Assembly: GCA_016705575.1 (NCBI GenBank)
Contig: JADIXX010000003.1
Coordinates: 744,001-808,000, forward strand
Origin: Candidatus Aalborgicola defluviihabitans
GTDB lineage: Bacteria; Pseudomonadota; Gammaproteobacteria; Burkholderiales; Burkholderiaceae_C
Reading direction: 5' to 3'
Length of the DNA stretch: 64,000 nt
In this document: one piece after another, positions 34,182 to 42,625 of the stretch
Position numbering within the stretch: the first letter of the stretch is position 1
Layout: each line of letters starts with the position of its first letter
Made by a program: the position numbers and the translations under genes
The notes under the pieces: generated by a model
Seen by the model: only the letters and a program-made list of their open reading frames with translations
Told to the model about the DNA's origin: nothing
The model's database searches: none

Positions 34182-34994
34182 ATGCGGATTGACCAATTGC
34201 TGGTGCAGCGGGGTTTGGCGAGCACCCGCTCGCAGGCCCAGCGCCTGATTGCCGACGGCGTTCAGTGGAAGAAGGGGGACGAGTGGAAGACCGTGGCCAA
34301 GAATGGCGACGAGGTTCCCGAAGACGCCCCCATTCAACTGCTGGACGATTCCGAGGCCCGCTATGTTTCGCGTGGTGGCCTGAAGCTGGAGGCTGCACTC
34401 AAGGCGGTGGGTTTGTCGGTGCAGGGGCTGGACTGTCTGGACGTCGGCCAAAGCACCGGTGGTTTTACCGATTGCCTGTTGCAACATGGTGCCCGCATGG
34501 TCGTAGGCGTGGATGTTGGGTCTGCCCAATTGCACCCAACCATCCGTGAGGACGGACGCGTTCTGTGTGTGGAAGGTGTCAACGCACGGTCGCTTGATGC
34601 TAGTGATTTGATAGCTGGTTGCGTCAATTACACGGGGGCTGGCGGCCTTTTTGACCCTGAAATTCATGGTGAAGAGCCGTTTGCGCCGGAGTTTGACGTG
34701 GTGGTGGGCGATTTGTCTTTCATCTCGCAAACACTGGTGTTGCCGGCGGTTGTGCCGTTTCTCAAACCCGGCGGCACGCTGCTGACGCTGGTCAAGCCGC
34801 AGTTTGAACTGCAACCGGGCCAGGTGGGCAAGGGGGGCATCGTGAAGGACGCGTCCTACTACCCGCAGATTGAACAGCGCCTGCGTGAATGCTGTGCTGA
34901 GCTGGGCCTGGCCGTGACTGCCTGGCTGGATTCACCGATTGAAGGCGGCGACGGCAACCGCGAATTTTTCATTTGTGCGAGAAAAACAGTATGA
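34182..34994 (+). CDS. TlyA family rRNA methyltransferase/hemolysin A-like protein
   Basis: 270 residues. The N-terminal S4 RNA-binding domain (MRIDQLLVQRGLASTRSQAQ) is followed by an FtsJ-like SAM methyltransferase domain with YVSRGGLKLEAALKA, DVGQSTGGFTDCLLQ and VVGDLSFISQTLVLPAV. TlyA enzymes 2'-O-methylate rRNA. DVGQ replaces the more common DVGA/DIGA in the SAM motif. Between NARSLDASDLIAG and FDVVVGDLSFIS the chain has a longer than expected loop (CVNYTGAGGLFDPEIHGEEP), coded partly by a dispersed repeat copy. It shares the SAH-riboswitch transcript and overlaps metF by 4 bases (ATGA). Confidence 0.87.
   Translation: MRIDQLLVQRGLASTRSQAQRLIADGVQWKKGDEWKTVAKNGDEVPEDAPIQLLDDSEARYVSRGGLKLEAALKAVGLSVQGLDCLDVGQSTGGFTDCLLQHGARMVVGVDVGSAQLHPTIREDGRVLCVEGVNARSLDASDLIAGCVNYTGAGGLFDPEIHGEEPFAPEFDVVVGDLSFISQTLVLPAVVPFLKPGGTLLTLVKPQFELQPGQVGKGGIVKDASYYPQIEQRLRECCAELGLAVTAWLDSPIEGGDGNREFFICARKTV
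34598..34652 (+). repeat. Dispersed ~55-bp repeat inside the tlyA-type gene, copy D
   Basis: TGCTAGTGATTTGATAGCTG, then GTTGCGTCAATTACACGG and GGGCTGGCGGCCTTTTT, colinear with copies A, E, F and G. It lies in sense orientation in the loop just before the methyltransferase VVGDLSF motif, keeps the frame, and appears to lengthen that loop. Confidence 0.6.
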
Positions 34995-35833
34995 ATGCAA
35001 CATCCCGCATCCCCGTGAGCGTGGAATTTTTCCCGCCCAAGACACCCGAAGGGGTTGAGAAGTTGCGCGTGGTACGGCAAAGGCTGTACACGCTGAAACC
35101 CGAGTTTTGCTCGGTGACCTTTGGCGCCGGCGGATCCACCCAAGAGGGCACGTTCAAAGCCGTGTCCGAGATATTGGCCGAGGGGGTGAGCGCGGCCTCG
35201 CACTTTTCGTGCATTGGCGCCACGCGCGAAACCGTGCGCGTACAACTGGCCACGCTCAAGTCCATGGGTGTCAAACGCCTGGTGGCCTTGCGCGGTGATA
35301 TGCCCAGCGGCTACGGTGCCGGTGGCGAGTTCCACTACGCCAGTGATCTGGTCGCCTTTATTCGGCAGGAAACGGGCAATGATTTCCATATTGAAGTGGC
35401 GGCCTACCCTGAGGTGCATCCCCAGGCCAAGTCACCCGACAGCGACCTGCAGGCTTTTGCCGCCAAGGTGAAGGCTGGAGCCAACTCGGCCATCACCCAG
35501 TATTTCTACAACCCGGATGCCTACTTCCGCTTTGTGGACGATGTGGCAGCCCTGGGTGTGCATGTGCCGGTGGTGCCGGGCATCATGCCCATCACCAGTT
35601 CCACCCAGTTGATGCGTTTCTCGGATGCCAGCGGCGCCGAGATTCCGCGCTGGATTCGCCTGCGTCTGCAAGGCTTTGGGGACGACACCGCCTCCATCAA
35701 GGCGTTTGGTCTGGACGTGGTAACCAGTCTGTGCGAGCAGTTGCGTGCCGGTGGCGCACCAGCCTTGCACTTCTACACCATGAACCAGAGCGTGGCCACT
35801 GTGGCGCTGTGCGAGCGGCTGGAATTGGGCTGA
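34991..35833 (+). CDS. metF: 5,10-methylenetetrahydrofolate reductase
   Basis: 280-residue FAD enzyme making 5-methyl-THF for methionine synthesis. Landmarks are VSVEFFPPKTPEGVEKL at the start, FCSVTFGAGGSTQEGT, LVALRGDMPSG, EVAAYPEVHP and ITQYFYNPDAYFRFVDD. The ATG overlaps the stop of the tlyA-type gene, indicating translational coupling. Its presence under the same SAH riboswitch links homocysteine remethylation to SAH removal. A GGACAGA/TCTGTCC hairpin at 35842-35863 follows and may end the transcript. Confidence 0.96.
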   Translation: MNATSRIPVSVEFFPPKTPEGVEKLRVVRQRLYTLKPEFCSVTFGAGGSTQEGTFKAVSEILAEGVSAASHFSCIGATRETVRVQLATLKSMGVKRLVALRGDMPSGYGAGGEFHYASDLVAFIRQETGNDFHIEVAAYPEVHPQAKSPDSDLQAFAAKVKAGANSAITQYFYNPDAYFRFVDDVAALGVHVPVVPGIMPITSSTQLMRFSDASGAEIPRWIRLRLQGFGDDTASIKAFGLDVVTSLCEQLRAGGAPALHFYTMNQSVATVALCERLELG

Positions 35834-35841
35834 TCAGTTGA

Positions 35842-35863
35842 GGACAGAGCTAAAGGTCTGTCC
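35842..35863. terminator. Hairpin between metF and the convergent YhgE-type gene
   Basis: GGACAGA (35842-35848) and TCTGTCC (35857-35863), 8-base loop, no T-run. Probably a weak or Rho-assisted end for one or both convergent transcripts. Confidence 0.4.
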
Positions 35864-35872
35864 CGCAAGATC

Positions 35873-37804
35873 TCAAATGTCCATTGCTGGGCGGTGCTCG
35901 TCCGGGCCCACAAACTTCCAGGTCCCGACAAAGCAGGCTGAAAGCCAGGCCAAGGCTCCCACCAGCCCAATGGCCAGCCAGGGGCTGAACAATTCGCTGT
36001 TGAAGGCGCCAAACATGGTGGCACGCAGGGCCTTGATGACGTAGGTAAACGGCAGCCAGGGGCTGAGTGTCTGGTAAATGCCCCCACTCAACTCCACCGG
36101 TAACACACCGCCTGCGGATGACAGTTGCAGGATCAGCAAGATCAGGGCCGCAGCCTTACCGGCATCGCCAAAGGCGCGGGTCAGGGCCACGATGATCAGC
36201 AGGAAGCTGAACGCTGAAATCAGCAGCGTAAACATGAACTGCGGCAGGTGGGCGATGTGCAGGTTCAGCAGGAACAGCGTCATCAGCAAGATGACCACCG
36301 ACTGTGCAGCCACAATGCCCGTCAGAACGCCCAGTTTGCCCATCAGCCGCGCCGGGCGTGAGGCCGGCTGTGCAGCCAGCGGCAGGCGTCGCAGGTGAAA
36401 CAAAAATGCCGACATCACCGCCCCCATCCACAGCGAAGTCGCCAAAAAATTGGGGGCAAACCCAGCCCCATTGTTGGGAACAGGGGCGACGATTTCTATT
36501 GCCGGTTCCACCGAATCTGCCAGACCGCGTGCACTGCCGTCGGGGGCGCTGATGTCGCCGGGCAAGGATTGGTTGAGCATATCCAGTCCGGCGCTGAGTT
36601 CGCGCGAGCCCGCTTTGAGTTGGGTCAGGCCATCGCGCAAATCCTGTGCACCTTTGGCCAGGTTCTGCCCTCCGTGGGTCAGTTCGTCCAGTTTGGCGTC
36701 TGCTGGCACTTTGCTGGCCGCCGTGTGAATGCCGCCGCCCAAAGCGGCCATGCCGTCGGCAAGTTTGTCGACACCCGTGCTGAGCTTTTGCGTGCCATCG
36801 GCTAACTGGGTCTGACCGTTGCGTGCGCTTTGCAGGCCAGTGCCCAGTTGGGTGGCGCCATTGGCCAGCTGGCCAGCGCCTGCGGAAATTTTTCCACCCA
36901 CAAGGGGTATGCCTTTGGTTTCATCGCGCAGCTGTTCGGCGCCGTCGGCCAGTTTCTGTGCGCCGCCTTGTAATTCTTGCAGGCCCTGGCCCAGGGCAGC
37001 GTGCCCGGTGACCAACGCTGCAGCGCCCGATTTCAGTGCCGCAAGATCCTGCGCTGCGGGACGTTGTTGGTCCATGGTGTGCAGGCCTGCGCCCAATTGT
37101 TTGACGCCGTCGGTTAGTTGCCCCACTGCGGTGTTTAGGCCATCGGCGCCTGTGGACAAGGCCTTGGAACCGGATTCGGCTTTGGCCACGCCACCTGCGA
37201 CGCGGTGAGCGCCGTCTTGCAGTGCGGCAGCGCCTTTGCGCAACTGGGCCAGCTTGTCGATGGAACCAGTAGCGGTGCTCAGCACCAAGGACCAGCGTTT
37301 TTCATTCAGGTTGGTGTTGACCTGGTGACCCAGTTCGACAGCGAAGCGTTTGGCCAGGGCTGCGCCGTTGTAATTGTTGCCTTCAGACACGTACAGTTGC
37401 AGGCGCCCACCCGCAGCCTCTTGGCCAGGCACGGCATTGGCGCTGAAATCCTTGGGAATGATCAGTGCAAAGGCCATATGGCCCTGGCGCACTGCCAGCT
37501 TGGCGTCGTCTTCCACCGCCATGTCCACAAAGCCAAAGGTGTGCCTCTGCTTGAGTGAAGTCACCATTTCCTGGCCCATATTCACCTGCTGGCCCCGGTA
37601 GTCCAGCCCCTGGTCGAGGTTGACGATGGCGGCTTTGAGGTCGCCCGTGTGGGCACCGGGGTCGCGCACGCTGGCCAGGTAGATCAGGGCATACAGGGCT
37701 GGGATCAGCATGACGCCGACGGCTGAAATTCTCAGTTTGGGGAAACGCGGAAAAAGCGTCATTTCCATCCGGAAGATGGCCAACGCATCGCGGAAAAATG
37801 CCAT
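35873..37804 (-). CDS. YhgE/Pip family ABC-2-like membrane protein
   Basis: 643-residue membrane protein. One N-terminal helix (ISAVGVMLIPALYALIYLAS) precedes a long extracytoplasmic region (about 40-425). That region contains Ala/Leu/Gly heptad-like repeats (for example GAQKLADGAEQLRDETKG and GTQKLSTGVDKLADGMAALG), the YhgE/Pip signature. Five C-terminal helices of ABC-2 type follow (about 450-630). Relatives include phage infection protein and type VII secretion EsaA-like proteins; in Gram-negatives the role is unclear. It lies 16 bases downstream of rlmJ on the same strand and is probably co-transcribed. Confidence 0.87.
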   Translation of the reverse strand: MAFFRDALAIFRMEMTLFPRFPKLRISAVGVMLIPALYALIYLASVRDPGAHTGDLKAAIVNLDQGLDYRGQQVNMGQEMVTSLKQRHTFGFVDMAVEDDAKLAVRQGHMAFALIIPKDFSANAVPGQEAAGGRLQLYVSEGNNYNGAALAKRFAVELGHQVNTNLNEKRWSLVLSTATGSIDKLAQLRKGAAALQDGAHRVAGGVAKAESGSKALSTGADGLNTAVGQLTDGVKQLGAGLHTMDQQRPAAQDLAALKSGAAALVTGHAALGQGLQELQGGAQKLADGAEQLRDETKGIPLVGGKISAGAGQLANGATQLGTGLQSARNGQTQLADGTQKLSTGVDKLADGMAALGGGIHTAASKVPADAKLDELTHGGQNLAKGAQDLRDGLTQLKAGSRELSAGLDMLNQSLPGDISAPDGSARGLADSVEPAIEIVAPVPNNGAGFAPNFLATSLWMGAVMSAFLFHLRRLPLAAQPASRPARLMGKLGVLTGIVAAQSVVILLMTLFLLNLHIAHLPQFMFTLLISAFSFLLIIVALTRAFGDAGKAAALILLILQLSSAGGVLPVELSGGIYQTLSPWLPFTYVIKALRATMFGAFNSELFSPWLAIGLVGALAWLSACFVGTWKFVGPDEHRPAMDI

Positions 37805-37820
37805 GGTTTACGCTCCCGAA

Positions 37821-38717
37821 TTAGCCACCCGACTCTAGGGTAAAGGTGGCGTTGGCGTCCTGCTTGAGCAACTCCACCATTTGTGGCAAGGCTTTTTGCA
37901 GGCCTGCCTTCAGGGTGTGGGGCGGGTTGATGATGAACATGCCGCTGGCGGGCAGGCCGGGGCGGATCACTTCGCCCGCATCGTCTTGCAACAGCTTGCT
38001 TGATTTGATGGTGAGTGTGGTGCCCAGCCAGGGCTTGCCGGCCTTGTTGGCCAGAGTCTTGAGTTTTTTGGGCAGGTCGTGCGCTTCGGGGCGTGGAATG
38101 ATGGGGTACCACACAGCATAGGTGCCGGTGGCAAAACGTAGTAGCGCATCGGCCACCATGTCGACCACGCGCCCATAGTCGGTCTTAAGCTCGTAGCTGG
38201 GGTCGCACAGCAACAGGGCTCGACGCGACGGGGGCGGTAGAAATTTCTTGACGCCTTCAAAACCGTCTTCGCGCAGGATGGCGATTTGGCGGCCCGCTTC
38301 GAGTTGGGCAATATTGGCTGTCAGGGTTTTGGTGTCGGTGGGGTGCAGTTCAAACAGCTTGAGCTTGTCGCGGTCGCGTTCTTGTATGACGCGGTGGATG
38401 ATGAAAGGGGAGCCGGGGTAGACCTTGTGGCTACCGGCCTTGTTGAAGCTGGCCACTAGGTCGATGTAATCCTGCAGCAATGGGGCAAAGGGTGCCGAGG
38501 GTTTGCCTGCTACCAGCTTGAGAAAGCCTTCTGCCGCCTCGGCGCTGGTCTGGGCGTAGTCGCCGTCCAGACGGTAGAGCCCGGCACCGGCATGGGTGTC
38601 AAATACCGTAAGTGCCGCGTCCTTTTGCACCATATGGCGCAAAACGGCCAATAAGACAGTGTGTTTGAGGACGTCGGCGTGGTTTCCGGCGTGAAAGGCG
38701 TGGCGGTAACTGAACAT
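37821..38717 (-). CDS. rlmJ: 23S rRNA (adenine(2030)-N6)-methyltransferase
   Basis: 298-residue SAM-dependent methyltransferase for 23S A2030. It opens MFSYRHAFHAGNHADVLKHT, the family hallmark, with VFDTHAGAGLYRLDG as the SAM-binding loop and LLCDPSYELKTDY as the catalytic N6-adenine motif (DPSYE in place of the E. coli DPPYE). Length is close to the E. coli protein (280). It is divergent from the rplM promoter. Confidence 0.93.
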   Translation of the reverse strand: MFSYRHAFHAGNHADVLKHTVLLAVLRHMVQKDAALTVFDTHAGAGLYRLDGDYAQTSAEAAEGFLKLVAGKPSAPFAPLLQDYIDLVASFNKAGSHKVYPGSPFIIHRVIQERDRDKLKLFELHPTDTKTLTANIAQLEAGRQIAILREDGFEGVKKFLPPPSRRALLLCDPSYELKTDYGRVVDMVADALLRFATGTYAVWYPIIPRPEAHDLPKKLKTLANKAGKPWLGTTLTIKSSKLLQDDAGEVIRPGLPASGMFIINPPHTLKAGLQKALPQMVELLKQDANATFTLESGG

Positions 38718-38746
38718 GGGAGGATAGTAACCCCTGAATTCAAAAT

Positions 38747-38775
38747 TCGACTAACGTGTCAAGATTTCGTATAAT
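38747..38775 (+). promoter_or_regulatory. rplM-rpsI promoter
   Basis: TCGACT (38747-38752), 17-base spacer and a perfect TATAAT (38770-38775). The transcript would carry a leader of about 150 bases with a CTTCGC.../GCGGCGAAG hairpin (38782-38815), a possible site for ribosomal-protein feedback. Confidence 0.7.
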
Positions 38776-38929
38776 CCAAGGCTTCGCAGCGCTTTTGTGG
38801 CTCCGCGGCGAAGACATTTGGCATCGTCCCACGACCATGTGCCAAGTGAACCCCACCTAAGAGATTCCCATCAGAGGAACGCCGACCGTGGAAAAGAGCC
38901 CGCCAAACCTTCTTTTAAAGAGAAATCTC

Positions 38930-39400
38930 ATGTCAACTTTCAGCGCAAAACCCGCTGAGGTCGTGCACGAGTGGTTTGTGATTGACGCGACCGACAAGGT
39001 CCTCGGACGAGTAGCCAGCGAAGTTGCTCTCCGTTTGCGCGGCAAACACAAGGCCATTTACACGCCTCACGTCGATACCGGTGACTTCATCATCGTTACC
39101 AACGCATCCCAATTACGTGTCACTGGCGCCAAGCCGATTGACAAGGTGTACTACCGTCACTCGGGTTATCCCGGCGGTATTTCCAGCACCAACTTCCGCG
39201 ACATGCAGAGCAAGTTTCCTGGCCGTGCTTTGGAAAAAGCCGTCAAGGGCATGTTGCCAAAAGGCCCTCTGGGTTACGCCATGATCAAGAAGCTCAAGGT
39301 CTACGGTGGTGCTGAGCATCCCCATACCGCCCAGCAGCCCAAGGTTCTGGACATCCCCGGAATTTCATCCGCAGCAGTGAAACGTGAGGCCGCCAAATGA
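38930..39400 (+). CDS. rplM: 50S ribosomal protein L13
   Basis: 156 residues. Core L13 from HEWFVIDATDKVLGRVASEV through HSGYPGGISSTNFRDMQ, RALEKAVKGMLPKGPLGYAM and LKVYGGAEHPHTAQQPKVLD. The C-terminus extends about 14 residues past the usual end (ISSAAVKREAAK). An in-frame GTG at 38888 is not used; the ATG at 38930 matches the family start. It overlaps rpsI by 4 bases (ATGA). Confidence 0.97.
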   Translation: MSTFSAKPAEVVHEWFVIDATDKVLGRVASEVALRLRGKHKAIYTPHVDTGDFIIVTNASQLRVTGAKPIDKVYYRHSGYPGGISSTNFRDMQSKFPGRALEKAVKGMLPKGPLGYAMIKKLKVYGGAEHPHTAQQPKVLDIPGISSAAVKREAAK

Positions 39401-39789
39401 TCGGTGAATGGAACAATGGCACCGGCCGTCGCAAATCCAGCGTCGCTCGCGTGTTTCTGAAAAAAGGCTCCGGCCAAATCGTTGTGAATGGCAAAGCCAT
39501 TGACAAGTTCTTCGGTCGCGGCACTTCCATCATGATCTGCAAGCAGCCGCTGATGCTGACTAACCACGCTGAAACGTTTGACATCATGGTCAACGTCGCT
39601 GGCGGCGGTGAGTCCGGCCAAGCGGGTGCAGTGCGCCACGGTATTACCCGCGCTCTGATTGACTACGATGCAACGCTCAAGCCCGCCTTGAGCCAAGCTG
39701 GTTTCGTGACGCGTGATGCGCGCGAAGTCGAGCGTAAGAAGGTCGGCTTCCACGGCGCGCGCCGTCGCAAGCAGTTCTCCAAGCGCTAA
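39397..39789 (+). CDS. rpsI: 30S ribosomal protein S9
   Basis: 130 residues, exact normal length. Contains NGTGRRKSSVARVFLKKGSG, GGGESGQAGAVRHGITRAL and the conserved C-terminal RRKQFSKR that reaches the P-site tRNA. Translationally coupled to rplM. Confidence 0.98.
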   Translation: MIGEWNNGTGRRKSSVARVFLKKGSGQIVVNGKAIDKFFGRGTSIMICKQPLMLTNHAETFDIMVNVAGGGESGQAGAVRHGITRALIDYDATLKPALSQAGFVTRDAREVERKKVGFHGARRRKQFSKR

Positions 39790-39830
39790 TCCACACATTC
39801 AGCGACGGCAACATGCCGTTGCAAATGTTG

Positions 39831-39870
39831 CAGCCGCCAAAGCGAAGGTTCTGGCGGCTGTTGTCGTTTG
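39831..39870 (+). terminator. Probable terminator after rpsI
   Basis: CAGCCGCCA (39831-39839) pairs with TGGCGGCTG (39852-39860), followed by a moderately T-rich TTGTCGTTTG. Confidence 0.55.
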
Positions 39871-39891
39871 GGCTGCTAGACTTCGCCCCCT

Positions 39892-40620
39892 ATGCGTTTT
39901 CGCCTGCTCCGCCGCCGCCTCACCATCAGTGCCCCGCGCATGGCCGTGCGCAGCGCGCTGCCGTGGCCCTTTCGTTGGGCCGTGCTGGCCATTGTGATGG
40001 GATTTTGTGCGGCCATTGGGCTGTGGGCGTTTGAGTTTGGCAAGGACATTGCGGGCCTGGAGAAGGGGTCCAAAGACCAGTTGATGCGCCTGCATGCCCA
40101 AGTGATCGAACTGCAAACCGAACTTGCCACTGTCAAGACTGAGCGGGACCAGGCGCAGTCGGTTGCCAATACGGCAGGAACCCTGGTCACGACCGAGCGG
40201 ACGACCCAGGAACAAGTGGCGGGACATGTGAAGCAGCTGGAAATGGAGAATCAATCGCTGCGGGATGACCTGGGGTTTTTTGAAAGGCTCATTCCTGCCA
40301 GTGGAGTGGATGGTCTGGCCATTCGAGGCCTCCATGCTGAGTTGCAGGGTGACGGCAGGCTAAAATGGCAAGTACTGGTGATTCAGTCGGGCAAGAATCC
40401 ACCGGAATTCAATGGCCGGCTGGAACTCACTTTTTCTGGCGTGCTCGACGGTAAGCCCTGGTCGGCAGCCCTGCCGGGAGAGTTACCAGCAGTCAAGGTG
40501 CGTCAATATGGCCGCATCGGTGGCGCGTTCGAGGTGCCTGCCCACGTGCAGGTAAAGGGTTTTTCTGCCAAGGTGATGGATGGCGCAACGGTCAAGGCCA
40601 CGCAGTCCATCAAGTTGTAG
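39892..40620 (+). CDS. DUF6776-like membrane-anchored coiled-coil protein
   Basis: 242 residues: a basic N-terminus (RFRLLRRRLTISAPRMAVRS), one membrane helix (about 29-48, WAVLAIVMGFCAAIGLWAFEF), a coiled coil (about 58-135) and a beta-rich C-terminal domain (about 140-242). It resembles a betaproteobacterial family that I recall as DUF6776, which commonly precedes a bactofilin gene. The pairing with the bactofilin 18 bases downstream suggests a role in envelope-associated cytoskeleton, by context only. Confidence 0.75.
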   Translation: MRFRLLRRRLTISAPRMAVRSALPWPFRWAVLAIVMGFCAAIGLWAFEFGKDIAGLEKGSKDQLMRLHAQVIELQTELATVKTERDQAQSVANTAGTLVTTERTTQEQVAGHVKQLEMENQSLRDDLGFFERLIPASGVDGLAIRGLHAELQGDGRLKWQVLVIQSGKNPPEFNGRLELTFSGVLDGKPWSAALPGELPAVKVRQYGRIGGAFEVPAHVQVKGFSAKVMDGATVKATQSIKL

Positions 40621-40638
40621 TCGTTCAACGAGGTCCCT

Positions 40639-41034
40639 ATGTTCAACAAGAAAAAGCAGCCCCCCATCAAGAGCCTGATTGCCGAGGGTAGCCAGATCAC
40701 CGGCGACATCCGTTTCACGGACGGTCTGCGCGTGGATGGCACCATCACGGGTAATATCCACTCGAGTGACGATCTGGCCAGTATTTTGGTGATTTCGGAA
40801 ATTGCCAGCATCACCGGCGAAATTGTGGCCGACCACATCATCATCAACGGCCACGTGAAAGGCCCCATCCATGCGCGCAAAATGCTGGAACTTCAGCCAA
40901 AAGCCCGTATCGAGGGGGATGTGGAGTACGCCGCACTGGAAATGCACCAGGGAGCCTTGATCACTGGGCAGTTGCGCCCGCTCCTGGGTGACGAAGAAAA
41001 GCCCACACTGAAACTGGCGGCAAACAATCAGTAA
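40639..41034 (+). CDS. Bactofilin
   Basis: 131-residue polymer-forming cytoskeletal protein with a central right-handed beta-helix (about 15-110). Typical text includes SLIAEGSQITGDIRFTDGLR, VDGTITGNIHSSDD, ITGEIVADHIIINGHVKGPI and LELQPKARIEGDVEYAALEM. Short unstructured ends flank it. Bactofilins assemble filaments without nucleotide and organise cell-wall enzymes. The M23 peptidase gene 1.6 kb away is a plausible functional partner. Confidence 0.93.
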   Translation: MFNKKKQPPIKSLIAEGSQITGDIRFTDGLRVDGTITGNIHSSDDLASILVISEIASITGEIVADHIIINGHVKGPIHARKMLELQPKARIEGDVEYAALEMHQGALITGQLRPLLGDEEKPTLKLAANNQ

Positions 41035-41096
41035 TGGAATTCCCGACCAAATTACTGTACTATTAGCGCAAACCCTGATTTGTACGGAGTCACGCC

Positions 41097-41462
41097 ATGA
41101 ATGCTATAGCTGAAAACATCCCAACCGAAATGCCGGCCCCCATTCTGTTTACCGATAGCGCGGCCGCCAAAGTGGCAGACCTGATCGCCGAAGAAGGTAA
41201 CCCGGATCTGAAGCTGCGTGTATTTGTGCAGGGTGGCGGTTGCTCGGGCTTCCAGTATGGTTTCACGTTTGATGAAATCACCAACGAAGACGACACCACC
41301 ATGACAAAAAATGGTGTCTCGCTGCTGATCGATGCCATGAGCTATCAGTATCTGGTGGGCGCCGAGATTGATTACAAAGAAGACTTGCAGGGTGCACAGT
41401 TCGTTATCAAGAACCCCGGCGCGTCAAGCACCTGCGGCTGCGGTTCCTCATTCTCGACCTGA
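41097..41462 (+). CDS. erpA: Iron-sulfur cluster insertion protein ErpA
   Basis: 121-residue A-type Fe-S carrier. The three conserved cysteines are in GGGCSGFQYGF and STCGCGSSF. The N-terminus (MNAIAENIPTEMPAPILFTD) is the betaproteobacterial form. It inserts 4Fe-4S clusters into targets such as isoprenoid biosynthesis enzymes. A short AT-rich region with TACTAT at about 41056 probably carries its promoter. Confidence 0.95.
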   Translation: MNAIAENIPTEMPAPILFTDSAAAKVADLIAEEGNPDLKLRVFVQGGGCSGFQYGFTFDEITNEDDTTMTKNGVSLLIDAMSYQYLVGAEIDYKEDLQGAQFVIKNPGASSTCGCGSSFST

Positions 41463-41478
41463 GCCGGTTTTTTTTGCC

Positions 41479-42600
41479 TTAGCGTGCTTGCGCGGGGTAG
41501 ATCGCACCAAGAATACGGGCGCCCCTGGCGCCCGTAACGCTTTGGACACTTCCCGTTTTACCAGTGATCATTTGCCGTGCCAACCAGGCAAAGGCACAGG
41601 CTTCTACCTGCAGGGGCGGCAAACCAAACTCGGCTGAGCTGGCAACCTGACAGGTCGGCAAGGCCTTCTGCAACCGTTCCATCAAATGGGTGTTGAGTGC
41701 GCCGCCGCCGCAAACGATCAGCGTTTTGCAGTGGGCGCTTGTCTGTTGCACGCTGGTGGCACAGACTTGCGCGGTGAGCTCGGTGAGCGTTGTTTGAACG
41801 TCTGCGCTTGCCAGCGGGCCGGTTTGGGCCAGTGCAGCTTTGAGCCAGGGCATATTGAACAAGTCCCGGCCGGTACTCTTGGGTGGTGTTTTGGCAAAAA
41901 AAGGCTCGTCCAGCAGGCGCTTCAGCAGTGCGCCATGGATCTGGCCTTGTGCCGCCCAACGGCCACCGTCGTCATACGGTTGACCGGTATGGGTCAGGCA
42001 CCAGGCGTCCATCAGAGCGTTGCCGGGGCCGCAGTCAAAACCATACAAATCAGTTGCGGCTGGATCAAGCACCGTCAGGTTAGAGATACCGCCGATATTG
42101 AGCACCGCCACCACCTGGTCCGTGCGGCCAAAAAAAGCCTGGTGAAATGGTGGCACCAAAGGCGCACCCTGGCCGCCTGCGGCCACATCGCGACTGCGAA
42201 AGTCCGCCACCACGTCAATGCTGCACAACTCGGCCAGCAGGGCGGGGTTGTTGAGTTGGAGCGAATAGCCGGTGCCGTCAAACTCCTGGGGGCGGTGACG
42301 CACGGTTTGCCCGTGCGCACCCACTGCCCGAATGGCGGAGGTGGACAAACGGCATTGGCGCAGTACAGACTGAACCTGTTCGGCGTACACCCGAACCAGC
42401 GCATTGGCCGCCAGAGCAGCGCGGTGCAGTTCGTTGTCTGAGGGAGCGTTCAAGGCCAGCAACTCGGTTTTTAGGGCGGGTGGCAAGGCGGCGCTGCTGT
42501 GCCCAATGACGCGTGGGTGTGAGCCGCCGAAGTCGGCCAGCACCGCATCGACGCCGTCGAGCGAGGTGCCTGACATCAGGCCGATGTACAAGTCGGACAT
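41479..42600 (-). CDS. anmK: Anhydro-N-acetylmuramic acid kinase
   Basis: 373-residue cell-wall recycling kinase that opens and phosphorylates 1,6-anhydroMurNAc. It starts DLYIGLMSGTSLDGVDAVLA, the signature loop, with GAHGQTVRHRP, DFRSRDVAAGGQGAPLVP, VLNIGGISNLTVL and TLIVCGGGALNTHLMERLQ. The ATG at 42600 matches the family; the frame is open for 50 more codons upstream without meaning. It lies 25 bases after the M23 peptidase gene on the same strand, so they form one unit. Confidence 0.95.
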   Translation of the reverse strand: MSDLYIGLMSGTSLDGVDAVLADFGGSHPRVIGHSSAALPPALKTELLALNAPSDNELHRAALAANALVRVYAEQVQSVLRQCRLSTSAIRAVGAHGQTVRHRPQEFDGTGYSLQLNNPALLAELCSIDVVADFRSRDVAAGGQGAPLVPPFHQAFFGRTDQVVAVLNIGGISNLTVLDPAATDLYGFDCGPGNALMDAWCLTHTGQPYDDGGRWAAQGQIHGALLKRLLDEPFFAKTPPKSTGRDLFNMPWLKAALAQTGPLASADVQTTLTELTAQVCATSVQQTSAHCKTLIVCGGGALNTHLMERLQKALPTCQVASSAEFGLPPLQVEACAFAWLARQMITGKTGSVQSVTGARGARILGAIYPAQAR

Positions 42601-42625
42601 GGGCCTTTGCCCGTGCTCAGTGTGA

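Noticed and set aside
41040..41096. IscR-type site before erpA
   Set aside because: CC and GG half-sites are present but the spacing does not fit the known type-2 pattern.
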